This document shows, piece after piece, positions 55,801 through 63,317 of a DNA stretch of 64,000 nt; position 1 is the stretch's first letter; every line of letters starts with the position of its first letter. This DNA is from JAHEGP01 sp963792875 (GTDB taxonomy: Bacteria; Pseudomonadota; Gammaproteobacteria; Pseudomonadales; JAHEGP01): contig CAWBXV010000002.1 in the NCBI GenBank assembly GCA_963792875.1, positions 248,001 to 312,000 of the forward strand. Direction: 5' to 3'. Made by a program: the position numbers and the translations under genes. The notes under the pieces were generated by a model that saw nothing but the letters and a program-made list of their open reading frames with translations, did no database searches and was not told where the DNA came from.

Positions 55801-55983
55801 TATGCCCTCCTCCACATCGAGCGGACTCGCGCCGGGATAGGGCACGTTCACCAGCACCAGACGGTTGGCGATCTCGGGGAAGGTCTCGCGATTGAGCGTC
55901 GGCAATCCAGCCAGCCCCAGCAGGATGATCGCAATCATCAGAATGTTGGCGAGGGTCGGGTGGGCTGCAAAGTAGCGGATCAC
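52858..55983 (-). CDS. RND-family efflux transporter, inner-membrane subunit
   Basis: A 1041-residue proton-driven pump of the AcrB/HAE1 type. It has twelve predicted membrane helices, two large periplasmic loops, and the proton-relay motif LMAIGILMDDAIVISE in TM4. The start MIRYFAAHPTLANILMIAIILLG is typical. The GTG start overlaps the adaptor stop by 4 bp (GTGA), so the adaptor and pump are coupled. No outer-membrane TolC-type gene or regulator is adjacent, so the pair probably borrows a TolC encoded elsewhere. Substrate is unknown. Confidence 0.93.
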   Translation of the reverse strand: MIRYFAAHPTLANILMIAIILLGLAGLPTLNRETFPEIANRLVLVNVPYPGASPLDVEEGICNPLEDATDGISFMEERICEARDNVGRMTLKMREGGDIERFLDDIRSAVDSIVEFPDDSEEPIIEELGRTQPVMNVAVASELTGRELRKLTEYYRKQLLALPEVPIVTVSGFSTQELSVKIEPAILGQYELSVEEVASRIRNQAIDLPAGILESRSRDYQIRYQNARRTVAELEDLVIINGERGGRITLGDIAVIEDSFAEPDVHTEINGLPAGVLAISKNKTDDSLKIFHAVKDYIAAENARLPETTRLVITQDNASIAEDRLNLLLRNGAQGLLLATLTLLLFFSWRYSFWIALGLPVSFLGGLVVMQVLGITINMISMVALLMAIGILMDDAIVISESVASQYAQGKPPLTAAVEGVRRVGRGVISSYATSAFLFGGLLFLRGDSGQVMSVLPKVLLSVLTISLIEAFLILPHHLAHSLDKIGRQQRSRWRDGFERRFDRLRSGVGRLVDGAIRARYAVVGMAIGLFILSISLIPAGVIKFKFFPDLEGNILEARVLMPQGTPLSWTAAVVDDLLLSLQAAQAGLPEEPEGKLVRNIRISFSENADSGEQGPHLATIALDLLPAEQRVTSLHELRRRWLEASPPVPGAISIQFKEPMIGPAGQAISIRLSGENLEVLSEASWKLQNWLSGYPGVSNVMDDLRPGKSQFSVSLLPGALLSGLDGKSLAAQLRAAYQGVKVDDVYQQRDGYEINVKLAQERPTALADLEQLTVFSRDGVGMPLAAIATLEERREFARVIRVDYQRTVTISGDIDPETANTNEVINDTRMRFLPELIEQYPGLKFSLEGEVKNSAETNASVMSAFLLGVTGVYLLLSFQFRNYREPVVVLSTIPMALIGVIGGHLIMGLDLTMPSMIGFVSLSGVVVNDSILLVEFVKQRSREGMVLHDAAGQAARDRFRAILLTSVTTVAGMLPLLFETSLQAQVLVPMVTSIAFGMMSSTVLLLLVLPAAYSIMEDFGFTEIDEQPPQPLDAGPPAAA

Positions 55984-57347
55984 GGCTGCAGCTCTCCGCG
56001 CGCCATGGTCCGCAACTCGTGCGCCACTGCGGTCGCAGGAACGGCCCTGAGCGGCATGCCCTCGATCACAGGATAGAGGTCTGACACGATCAGGCGGTCG
56101 CCCTCGCGCAGGCCGCCATTGAGCACCACCAGCTCGCCCTGCCGGAACCGCACATCGACGCCGCGAATCGCCAAGCGCTGCTGTTCATCGACGAGGTAGG
56201 CCCTGCCCTCGTGCACTGCCCTGCGCGGCACCACCAGGGCGGGCATGGCCGGCGTCGACAGCTGCACGGCGGTGTACATGCCTTTCATCAACGGCGGGCG
56301 CATGCCGGGTATCACCTTGCCGAGCGAATTGTCGATACCGACCACCAGGCCAAGCGTACGACGGGTCGGGTCCATCGCCTCACTGAGGCGCAACACCGTG
56401 GCCTCCCATACGGCATGGGAGTTGCCGCCCACCAGGCGAACCATCGCTGACAGCCCCAGGCTGCGCAGCGCATCGCCGATCGGCATCAACGCGAGCTCGC
56501 CGCGCCTGGCCTCATCGAGGTGCACGAGCAGTTCCGACATGTGCCGCGCGGGGAGCTGCGCATTGATTTCCACGCCATTGACATCGAGCGCCTCAAAAAG
56601 GGTGTTGCCGACCGCTACGAATTCGTTCTGCTCGACCAGGACCTGACCTATGCGTGCATCAAAGGGCATGCGAATCTCGGTGCGGCCCAGGGCGGTCTGC
56701 TGGCCCTTGACCTGCTCTTCGGCCCGCATGATACGAGCCTTGACCGAATTGCGGCGGCTGGCAAAGCTGTTGATCTGGCCCTGCAGTTCCTCGACCTGCT
56801 GCTGATACTGCAGGACCTTCTGTTGCTCGGCCTCATAGGTCGAACGCGATACCAGCTGGCGCTCGAAGATCTCCTTGATCCGCGCCAGCTCTTTTCTGCC
56901 GTACTCGAGATTCTGCCGGGCCAGCGCCAGCGAGCGCTGCGCCGACTTTTCTTCTTCTTCCAGTTGCAGCAGCGACTGCCTGTTGTCGGCCAGCTCCGCC
57001 TCTGTCTGGCGCAGGGATACCTCATAGTCTGACGTATCGATGCGCACGACCACGGTGCCTGCCGCCACGCCAGCGCCCCGCTTGAGATTGGGGTGCAGAT
57101 AGCTGAGTTTCCCTGCCACCTCCGCCTTGGCCTGCAGCACGATAGCCGGCTCCACGCGGCCATACGCGGTTACGCTGGAACGGAAGTCGATGGGCGCCAC
57201 CTCGATCACTTCGACGATGCGCTCGGGAAGGCTGGTACCGGCATGCTGAACGGGTATTCTGCCCTTGACCATCAGCAGCGCCAGCGCCAGCGCAATCACC
57301 ACGACCAGCGGCAGCATGACTGGCCTTCTGAACATTGATGTCATCAT
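55980..57347 (-). CDS. RND efflux periplasmic adaptor (membrane fusion protein)
   Basis: A 455-residue HlyD/AcrA-type adaptor. An N-terminal membrane anchor (PVMLPLVVVIALALALLMV), a lipoyl half (AKVAGKLSYLHPNLKRGAGV-like: AEVAGKLSYLHPNLKRG), a coiled-coil hairpin (about 95-215, rich in Glu/Gln/Arg), the second lipoyl half (TEIRMPFDARIGQVLVEQNEF) and beta-barrel/membrane-proximal domains follow. Several starts are possible (TTG at 57359, ATGs at 57347 and 57344); I use the first ATG. It is translationally coupled to the pump gene downstream. Confidence 0.9.
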   Translation of the reverse strand: MMTSMFRRPVMLPLVVVIALALALLMVKGRIPVQHAGTSLPERIVEVIEVAPIDFRSSVTAYGRVEPAIVLQAKAEVAGKLSYLHPNLKRGAGVAAGTVVVRIDTSDYEVSLRQTEAELADNRQSLLQLEEEEKSAQRSLALARQNLEYGRKELARIKEIFERQLVSRSTYEAEQQKVLQYQQQVEELQGQINSFASRRNSVKARIMRAEEQVKGQQTALGRTEIRMPFDARIGQVLVEQNEFVAVGNTLFEALDVNGVEINAQLPARHMSELLVHLDEARRGELALMPIGDALRSLGLSAMVRLVGGNSHAVWEATVLRLSEAMDPTRRTLGLVVGIDNSLGKVIPGMRPPLMKGMYTAVQLSTPAMPALVVPRRAVHEGRAYLVDEQQRLAIRGVDVRFRQGELVVLNGGLREGDRLIVSDLYPVIEGMPLRAVPATAVAHELRTMARGELQP

Positions 57348-57854
57348 TGCCCCCACCAAACACCCTGGATCCGGTGCGAGAGCACCCGCACCGCGCGTCG
57401 CTGCGCCCCTGTCACGACGGCACTGCCAGCAGAGCCACGCCTTGCCAGGGCCATTGCAATGTTACGCAGACAATGTCTCACATGATGGCGGTGATGGCCA
57501 CCAAGGGCGCCGCCGCCTGGCCCGGGCGGCAGCGCGCGAGCACGAAGACGGCAAGCAGAGTGGGACGAGCGGGGGGAGAGGGGGAAAGGCCAGGAAGGGA
57601 CGCCGCTTCCGTGCGGACTGCGCATCCCTTCGCATGCCACCGTTCCTGGTGGCCCCTTCCTGGCGGTGTGTTCCTCCCGAACACAGTCATGAGATTAGTC
57701 GAGCCAACCGCTCCTTGCACGGCATCTGTAACTATCTCGCAAACCGGACCGGCAAGTCCGCACCACCCTGTACGATGCCCTCACCCAACCGGCACAATTT
57801 ACTGGACGGGCCAGACCAACTCGGCTCTGCGCTCTGTGCCGGGAGCCATCCCGC
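57348..57854. other. Intergenic region, no gene recognised
   Basis: About 500 bp lie between the RND adaptor gene and the YdcF-like gene. Frames here translate to Arg/Pro/Ser-rich noise and overlap each other on both strands. There is a purine-rich run near 57560-57600 and GC-rich dyads near 57510-57535, but no clear promoter boxes or terminator. Confidence 0.4.
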
Positions 57855-58616
57855 TCAACCGAGATAGCGCGCCCGGTAGTACCAGCTTCCCAAGAGCTCA
57901 TGCAGCACTCGCGTATTGAACAGCAGCGCATCGGCAGAGGGCAGAAAATCCCGATAGCCAAGCGGCCGCTCACTGTGGCGCACGAACCCCGTCGGCGCGG
58001 CGAGGACGCTCAAACCCACCCGCTCGAAGCAGGCGACAGCGCGCGCCATATGAAAAGCCTGGGTCACCAGCAGCACCCGTTCCACGCCATTGGTCTCCAG
58101 CAGCGCCTGACTGAACACCGCGTTCTCCCAGGTGGTCATGCTGCGACTCTCCAACCAGGCAACCGGCACACCAAAGGACTGCCATAGCGCGTGAGCCATC
58201 AGTTCGGCCTCCGGCACCCGATTGTCGTGGCCCGGCCCACCCGTCACCAGAATGGGGAGCCCGGTCTGACGATGCAGGTAGGCGGCGTAGCGCAGGCGCA
58301 CGAGCAGGTCGGGCCCCACCGTATCGCGCCCCCCGAATTCCGGCGCCGACTCGACCCTCGCAGCCCCCAGCACCACGATCGCCTGTGCGCCCCACGCGGC
58401 AATCCCGGGCTCAGACAGCGCTGCGGGCGGCTCAATCCAGCCTGCCGCCCGATCGGCGACAAAGCCCGCGCTGAGCAGGTACATGAGCGCCAGCAGCACG
58501 CCCAGCATGCCTCGAGCGAGGCGGGGGCAGCGCCTCGACGACACCACGGCCATGGCGCCCAGCGCCAGGAACAGTCCGGGGGGCAGCAGCAGCGCTTTGA
58601 TCATCAGATAGGGCAC
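57855..58616 (-). CDS. YdcF/ElyC-family (DUF218) membrane protein
   Basis: A 253-residue protein with two N-terminal membrane helices (about 5-25 and 38-55) and a periplasmic DUF218 domain: QAIVVLGAARV, DLLVRLRYAAYLHRQTGLPILVTGG, ESRSMTTWENAVFS and VLLVTQAFHMARAVACFE. Relatives ElyC/SanA affect envelope integrity and peptidoglycan or undecaprenyl carrier metabolism; the reaction is not firmly known. The start is a GTG at 58616, with an ATG four codons in as the alternative. It is divergent from the HAD-UbiA gene. Confidence 0.85.
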   Translation of the reverse strand: MPYLMIKALLLPPGLFLALGAMAVVSSRRCPRLARGMLGVLLALMYLLSAGFVADRAAGWIEPPAALSEPGIAAWGAQAIVVLGAARVESAPEFGGRDTVGPDLLVRLRYAAYLHRQTGLPILVTGGPGHDNRVPEAELMAHALWQSFGVPVAWLESRSMTTWENAVFSQALLETNGVERVLLVTQAFHMARAVACFERVGLSVLAAPTGFVRHSERPLGYRDFLPSADALLFNTRVLHELLGSWYYRARYLG

Positions 58617-58901
58617 GCGTTATTCACCATCGCCAGCAGCCAGAGAGCCGGGAGAGTATATCTCGGGGGCCGGCGCACGCAACCGGGCCCGCCATGCCGC
58701 CCCGTCGAGGCCACGAGGTTGATATCGCCGCCGGGTGACATAGAATCAGCAGTGGCGGAATCCGCATCGCTTCAGCCAGCGGGCTGATGGGTTCGGTAAC
58801 GACACGGCCTCCGAGAAGACCGGCACACGACACGAGCGTTACCCTCCCAACGCCAGCACTGTGGTGGGATTGCGCAGGCGCCGACAGGCAGGGAAATCGA
58901 C

Positions 58902-60353
58902 ATGAGCAAACCGCAACTGGTCATCGATCTGGATGGCACCTTGATCCGCACGGACCTGTTGATCGAGTCGGCCCTGGCGCTGATGAAAGCCAACCCTTTC
59001 TACCTGCTGCTGATGATCTACTGGCTGACCCAGGGCAAGGCGCGCCTCAAGGGCGAGATCGCCCGGCGCGTCTGCCTGGATGTGACCACCCTGCCCTACG
59101 ATGAACGCGTGCTCGAATACATCAGGGGCGAGCGCCGCGGCGGTCGTCCGACGGCGTTGGCCACGGCCTCACATACCCGCTATGCGCAGCGCGTGGCTGA
59201 GCATCTCGGCCTGTTCGACAGGGTATTTGCCACCACCGACGAGGTGAATCTCGCCGCCTCCGCCAAGGCCAGGACGCTCGCGGCCGCCTACGGCGAGAAG
59301 GGCTTCGTCTACGCCGGGAATGCCCGGCCCGACCTGCGCGTGTGGCGCCATGCTGCCGCTGCCATCCCCGTGGGAGAAAACCGGCGCCTGCTCACCGAGG
59401 TCCAGCGGTCATTTCCGGTGGAGTGCGCCCTCCCCCGCGACAGGCCCGGCGTCCGGGTCTATCTGAAGGCACTGCGGGTCCACCAGTGGCTGAAGAACAT
59501 ACTGATCTTCCTCCCCGTGCTCGCTGCACACCGACTTGGCGACCCCAGCGCCGTCACCAGCAGCATCCTGGCGTTCCTCGCCTTCAGTGCCTGCGCCTCC
59601 AGCGTCTATCTGCTCAATGACCTGCTGGATCTGCCGGCCGATCGGCGCCATCCGAGCAAGCGACTGCGCCCCTTCGCCGCCGGCACCCTGCCCGTCGAGC
59701 AGGGGCTGGTCCTGATACCGGCCCTGCTGCTGGGGGCTTTCGTCGTAGCGCTGAGCCTGCCGCCCCTGTTCCTGTGGACGCTGCTGATTTACTACGTCGC
59801 CACGACTGCCTACTCGTTCTACCTGAAGCGCCTGTTGATGCTGGATGTGGTGGTGCTGGCCGGCCTGTACACGATTCGCGTGATCGCCGGCTGCGCCGCC
59901 ACGGGCATCCCCCTGTCGTACTGGCTCTTCGCGTTTTCGATGTTTCTTTTTCTCAGCCTCGCCTTCGTCAAGCGCTATACCGAACTGGTGTCGCTACGCA
60001 GCGAGTGCCGGGACAACGTCGCCCATGGCCGCAGCTACGAGGTGGGCGACCTGGAAATATTGTCCTCCTTCGGGGCTGCCGCCGGCTACCTGTCGGTACT
60101 GGTCGCCGCACTCTACATCAGCAGCAATGACGTCCAGAAGCTCTACCAGCAACCCTCGCTGCTGTGGGGCATATGCCCGATCCTGCTGTACTGGATCAGC
60201 CGGGTGTGGATCATCGCGCACCGAGGGTCGATGCACGACGACCCGATCATCTTCGCGATGAAAGACCGCGTCAGCCTGCTGAGCGGCGCGCTGGTCCTGG
60301 CGGTCATGCTGAGCGCCTATTCAGGCCTGCGCATACCGGGCCTCATGCCATGA
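58902..60353 (+). CDS. HAD hydrolase-UbiA prenyltransferase fusion protein
   Basis: A 483-residue fusion. Residues 1-180 form a HAD-type domain (VIDLDGTLIRTD with D9 and D11; ALATASHT; motif IV appears as AGNARPD rather than GDxxxD). Residues 190-483 form a UbiA-type membrane enzyme with seven to nine helices and the Asp-rich prenyl-phosphate motif NDLLDLPADRRHPSKRLRP, typical of the decaprenyl-phosphate phosphoribosyltransferase-like branch. A second Asp cluster of the UbiA type is not obvious; RGSMHDDPIIFAMKDR may serve. The likely substrate is a polyprenyl phosphate; the product is unknown. It is divergent from the YdcF-like gene. Confidence 0.85.
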   Translation: MSKPQLVIDLDGTLIRTDLLIESALALMKANPFYLLLMIYWLTQGKARLKGEIARRVCLDVTTLPYDERVLEYIRGERRGGRPTALATASHTRYAQRVAEHLGLFDRVFATTDEVNLAASAKARTLAAAYGEKGFVYAGNARPDLRVWRHAAAAIPVGENRRLLTEVQRSFPVECALPRDRPGVRVYLKALRVHQWLKNILIFLPVLAAHRLGDPSAVTSSILAFLAFSACASSVYLLNDLLDLPADRRHPSKRLRPFAAGTLPVEQGLVLIPALLLGAFVVALSLPPLFLWTLLIYYVATTAYSFYLKRLLMLDVVVLAGLYTIRVIAGCAATGIPLSYWLFAFSMFLFLSLAFVKRYTELVSLRSECRDNVAHGRSYEVGDLEILSSFGAAAGYLSVLVAALYISSNDVQKLYQQPSLLWGICPILLYWISRVWIIAHRGSMHDDPIIFAMKDRVSLLSGALVLAVMLSAYSGLRIPGLMP

Positions 60354-60387
60354 CACCGCCGGCCACAGGGGCCAAAGCGCTCTCCCC

Positions 60388-60837
60388 TTACCGGTGGGAC
60401 TCGACGATATCGAGCACGACGACGGGTATCTGCCTGGGGCCGGCACTGATCTGGTAATCGTCATAGGGTGGGTAGATTTCCGCCAGCTGCTGCCAGAGCC
60501 CGTCCCGCTCCTCCCCCTCTGCGGTTCTCGCCCGCACCCGGTAGCGCTGCGCACCCACCCGCACATCGGCGTCCGGGTTGTCCAGCAGGTTCAGGTACCA
60601 CGCGGGGTGGCTGGGCGCGCCGCCCTTGGAGGCGATGACAACAAAGGCATCGCCGACGCGCTTATAGATCAGCGGCAGCATGCGCGGCTCACCGGACTTG
60701 CGGCCTGCCGTGGTCAGCAACAGCGTCGCCACCATGCCGGAACTGCCGCCCAAGGCCGAATCCCAGTAGTGCGCCTTTTCAGGGTCAGTCAGGTAGAGCT
60801 GAATATGGTCCGCAATCCAGTCGGGTAGTTCTGCCAT
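60388..60837 (-). CDS. Deazaflavin-dependent (Ddn-type) nitroreductase family protein
   Basis: A 149-residue split-beta-barrel protein: LLTTAGRKSGEPRMLPLIYKR, VIASKGGAPSHPAWYLNLL and DVRVGAQRYRVRARTAEGEER are the signature blocks of the Ddn/DUF385 family. Best-known members are actinobacterial F420H2-dependent reductases; in proteobacteria the cofactor is uncertain since F420 is often absent. It is convergent with the HAD-UbiA gene (34 bp). Confidence 0.85.
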   Translation of the reverse strand: MAELPDWIADHIQLYLTDPEKAHYWDSALGGSSGMVATLLLTTAGRKSGEPRMLPLIYKRVGDAFVVIASKGGAPSHPAWYLNLLDNPDADVRVGAQRYRVRARTAEGEERDGLWQQLAEIYPPYDDYQISAGPRQIPVVVLDIVESHR

Positions 60838-60950
60838 CAGGTTTCGTCCTCTACCGGGTCATTGCTGGCAACACGCCAGGCTTGATCATGCTACCTTTCC
60901 AGGCAGCTGTGCAAGCTCCGCAGGGTCACGGGGTACCCGCAGCGGCGACA

Positions 60951-61547
60951 TCAACCCAGCAGGCGACAGGCGGCGTGGCGATAACAGCCCGTGGTGTGAT
61001 CATTGACCAGACCCGTAGCCTGCATCAACGCATAGCAGATGGTCGAGCCGACAAATTTGAAGCCGCGCGCCTTGAGGTCCCTGCTCATGGCATCGGATTG
61101 CGCTGTACGGCTGGGCACCTCGTGCAGAGCACGCCATCGATGCTGCACGGGACGGCCCTCGACGAAGCGCCAGATATACCGGTCGAAGCTGCCGAACTCC
61201 TGCTGAATCCGCAGGAACTGCCCGGCATTGCCGACCGTGGCCGCCACTTTGGCGCGGTTGCGGACGATGGCGGGGTCAGTCAGCAGCGCCTCGATGCGCT
61301 CTGCCGAAAAGCCGGCCACCGCCACCGGGTCAAACTGCGCAAACAGGCGCCGATAGCCCTCGCGCTTGGCCAGGATCGTCGACCAGCTCAGCCCGGCCTG
61401 GGCGCCCTCGAGCACGAGAAACTCGAAAAAGACTCTATCGTCATGCACCGGCACCCCCCACTCTTCATCGTGATAGGCGCGATAGCGCTCCGAACCAAGG
61501 GCCCAGGCACAACGCTGCAGGCCGTCAGGGGCGTTCGACCCGGTCAT
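60951..61547 (-). CDS. tag: DNA-3-methyladenine glycosylase I
   Basis: Removes 3-methyladenine from alkylated DNA. The 198-residue protein has RCAWALGSERYRAYHDEEWG with the Cys/His zinc ligands, FEFLVLEGAQAGLSWSTIL (catalytic Glu), FKFVGSTICYALMQATGLVNDH and a C-terminal zinc-ligand stretch ending in CYRH. I use the ATG at 61545-61547, 9 nt after GAGGG; ATGs at 61556 and 61580 are possible. It precedes a gap of 113 bp to the nitroreductase gene. Confidence 0.94.
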   Translation of the reverse strand: MTGSNAPDGLQRCAWALGSERYRAYHDEEWGVPVHDDRVFFEFLVLEGAQAGLSWSTILAKREGYRRLFAQFDPVAVAGFSAERIEALLTDPAIVRNRAKVAATVGNAGQFLRIQQEFGSFDRYIWRFVEGRPVQHRWRALHEVPSRTAQSDAMSRDLKARGFKFVGSTICYALMQATGLVNDHTTGCYRHAACRLLG

Positions 61548-61628
61548 TTCACCCATCCCTCGAGCAGGCGCCAGCGCCACAATACTGCAGTGGCCCGACG
61601 CACTGCCGCAGCGGCCGACCCTGCGCCG

Positions 61629-61868
61629 TCAGAGCCGTTTGTGGGTGCCATCGCACAGTGGCGCCGTAGCGGTGTGCTTGCAGCCGCAGAGATACACCCG
61701 GTCGGATTCCAGCGCCTCATACTTGACCGGCGTAAACCCGGTACCCTTGTGGGATCCATCGCAGAACGGCTGGCTCTGACTCCGCCCGCAGGCACACCAG
61801 AAATATTTTTTGCCAGCCTCGACCTCGACGGCATAGGGGGATTTTTGCGCAATTACAGCGTCTGTCAT
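61629..61868 (-). CDS. CDGSH iron-sulfur domain protein (two motifs)
   Basis: A 79-residue protein with two CDGSH-type [2Fe-2S] sites: FWCACGRSQSQPFCDGSHKG and YLCGCKHTATAPLCDGTHKRL (C-x-C-x2-(S/T)-x3-P-x-C-D-G-(S/T)-H). The first three Cys and one His of each motif bind a cluster. Such small soluble proteins are seen in many bacteria, with proposed redox or Fe-S transfer roles. The ATG at 61866-61868 begins the recognisable protein; the longer upstream frame is not homologous. Confidence 0.92.
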   Translation of the reverse strand: MTDAVIAQKSPYAVEVEAGKKYFWCACGRSQSQPFCDGSHKGTGFTPVKYEALESDRVYLCGCKHTATAPLCDGTHKRL

Positions 61869-62057
61869 AGTCTCGAATTTCTCCAATGAGCGTGGACATT
61901 GCCTGCAGACACACAACCGCCGGCGAACAGCACCCCGGCAGCATAAACCGCCCCCGCCGGCACTGCCAAGCACTACCGCCCGGAGGCTGGCGGCGCGCAT
62001 CAGCTTCCTGATAGAGCACGCCCTCGAGCTGCACTCCGGGCACACGGCATCGCGCGG

Positions 62058-63029
62058 CTAGAGCCTGACGACAGTGCTGATCAGGTAGCCGACGTAACCG
62101 AAGTAAGCTGCCAGCAGCAATCCGCCTTCGAGACGGTTGATGCGGCCCGGTCCTCTGAAGCCGTAGCCTATCACGAACAGCGAAACGGTCAGCAGCGCCA
62201 TGACCAGCACGTCGCGCGACAGCACTTCCGGGCCGACCGACAGCGGGGAAATCACACCGGCAATGCCCACCACGGCCAGCGTATTGAACAGGTTGGAGCC
62301 GAGCACGTTACCCAGCGCGATGTCGTGCTCACCTTTGCGCGTGGCGATGAGCGATGCCGCCAGCTCCGGCAGGGAGGTGCCGACCGCCACGATGGTCAGG
62401 CCGATGATCAGATCGCTGACGCCGAAGCCATGAGCGATCTCGACTGCAGCCCACACCAGCATCCGGGAACTGGCGATCAACAGCATCAGCCCCGCGACGA
62501 GCCAGAACGCCGCTCTGGACAGGGGCATCGCATGCGCCGGCAGCTCCCGCTCCATCTCGCTACCCAGCGCATCGACCCTTTTGCGCAGGCCCTGCCACAC
62601 GGTCCAAGCCATGAGGCCGAAAAATGCCGCCAGCAGCACCACCGCGTCGTCCCGGCTGAGTGCACCGTCGCGCAGTTGCCAGGCGGCCAGCGCCGTGACC
62701 CCGACCAGCACCGGCAACTCTTTGCGCAGCACCTGAGAGTGCACGACGATGGGGCTGATCAGTGCCGTCAAGCCCAGTATCAGACCGATATTGGTGATGT
62801 TGGAGCCATAGGCATTGCCCAGCGCGAGGCCCGGGTTACCCTGCCAGGCCGACAGCGCCGACACCACCATTTCCGGCGCCGACGTGCCGAAGCCGACGAT
62901 CACCATGCCGATCAGCAGCGGCGGCACACCGAAGTGGCGCGCCACGGTGGCAGAACCCTCCACAAACCGGTCGGCGCTCCAGATCAGCAGCACCAGCCCG
63001 AACACCAACGCCAGCCACGTCATCGTCAC
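62058..63029 (-). CDS. Calcium/sodium antiporter (CaCA family, YrbG-like)
   Basis: A 323-residue membrane exchanger with about ten helices in two inverted halves. Each half has its alpha-repeat: GFGTSAPEMVVS with NAYGSNITNIGLI, and AVGTSLPELAASL with NVLGSNLFNTLAV. The paired Glu and Asn residues form the ion sites. It is probably a Na+/Ca2+ or H+/Ca2+ exchanger of the inner membrane; E. coli YrbG is the nearest known relative in architecture. The ion used is not set by sequence. Confidence 0.93.
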   Translation of the reverse strand: MTMTWLALVFGLVLLIWSADRFVEGSATVARHFGVPPLLIGMVIVGFGTSAPEMVVSALSAWQGNPGLALGNAYGSNITNIGLILGLTALISPIVVHSQVLRKELPVLVGVTALAAWQLRDGALSRDDAVVLLAAFFGLMAWTVWQGLRKRVDALGSEMERELPAHAMPLSRAAFWLVAGLMLLIASSRMLVWAAVEIAHGFGVSDLIIGLTIVAVGTSLPELAASLIATRKGEHDIALGNVLGSNLFNTLAVVGIAGVISPLSVGPEVLSRDVLVMALLTVSLFVIGYGFRGPGRINRLEGGLLLAAYFGYVGYLISTVVRL

Positions 63030-63317
63030 AGGTCAACCTCATCGATCACACATCGGGTATGCACGCCTCAGGCAGGGAGGGCTTGCCGAGCTGCCGCATA
63101 GACGCCCTTGGGAACACTGCCAGGAGCGGCTGCCATGATGCCACATGGCAGGTCGCCTCTGCACGACAGGTCCGACAATTATTATTTCCGCCTCACTACC
63201 CACGTAACCACACCGCGGGGATTTCAGACGCGATTGTCGGGCTTCAGCGCCGTTGCGCGATTGGACCGCGTGTCGCCCCGCGCATACCGGTGGACAACCC
63301 GGCGCTGGTTGCCGATG

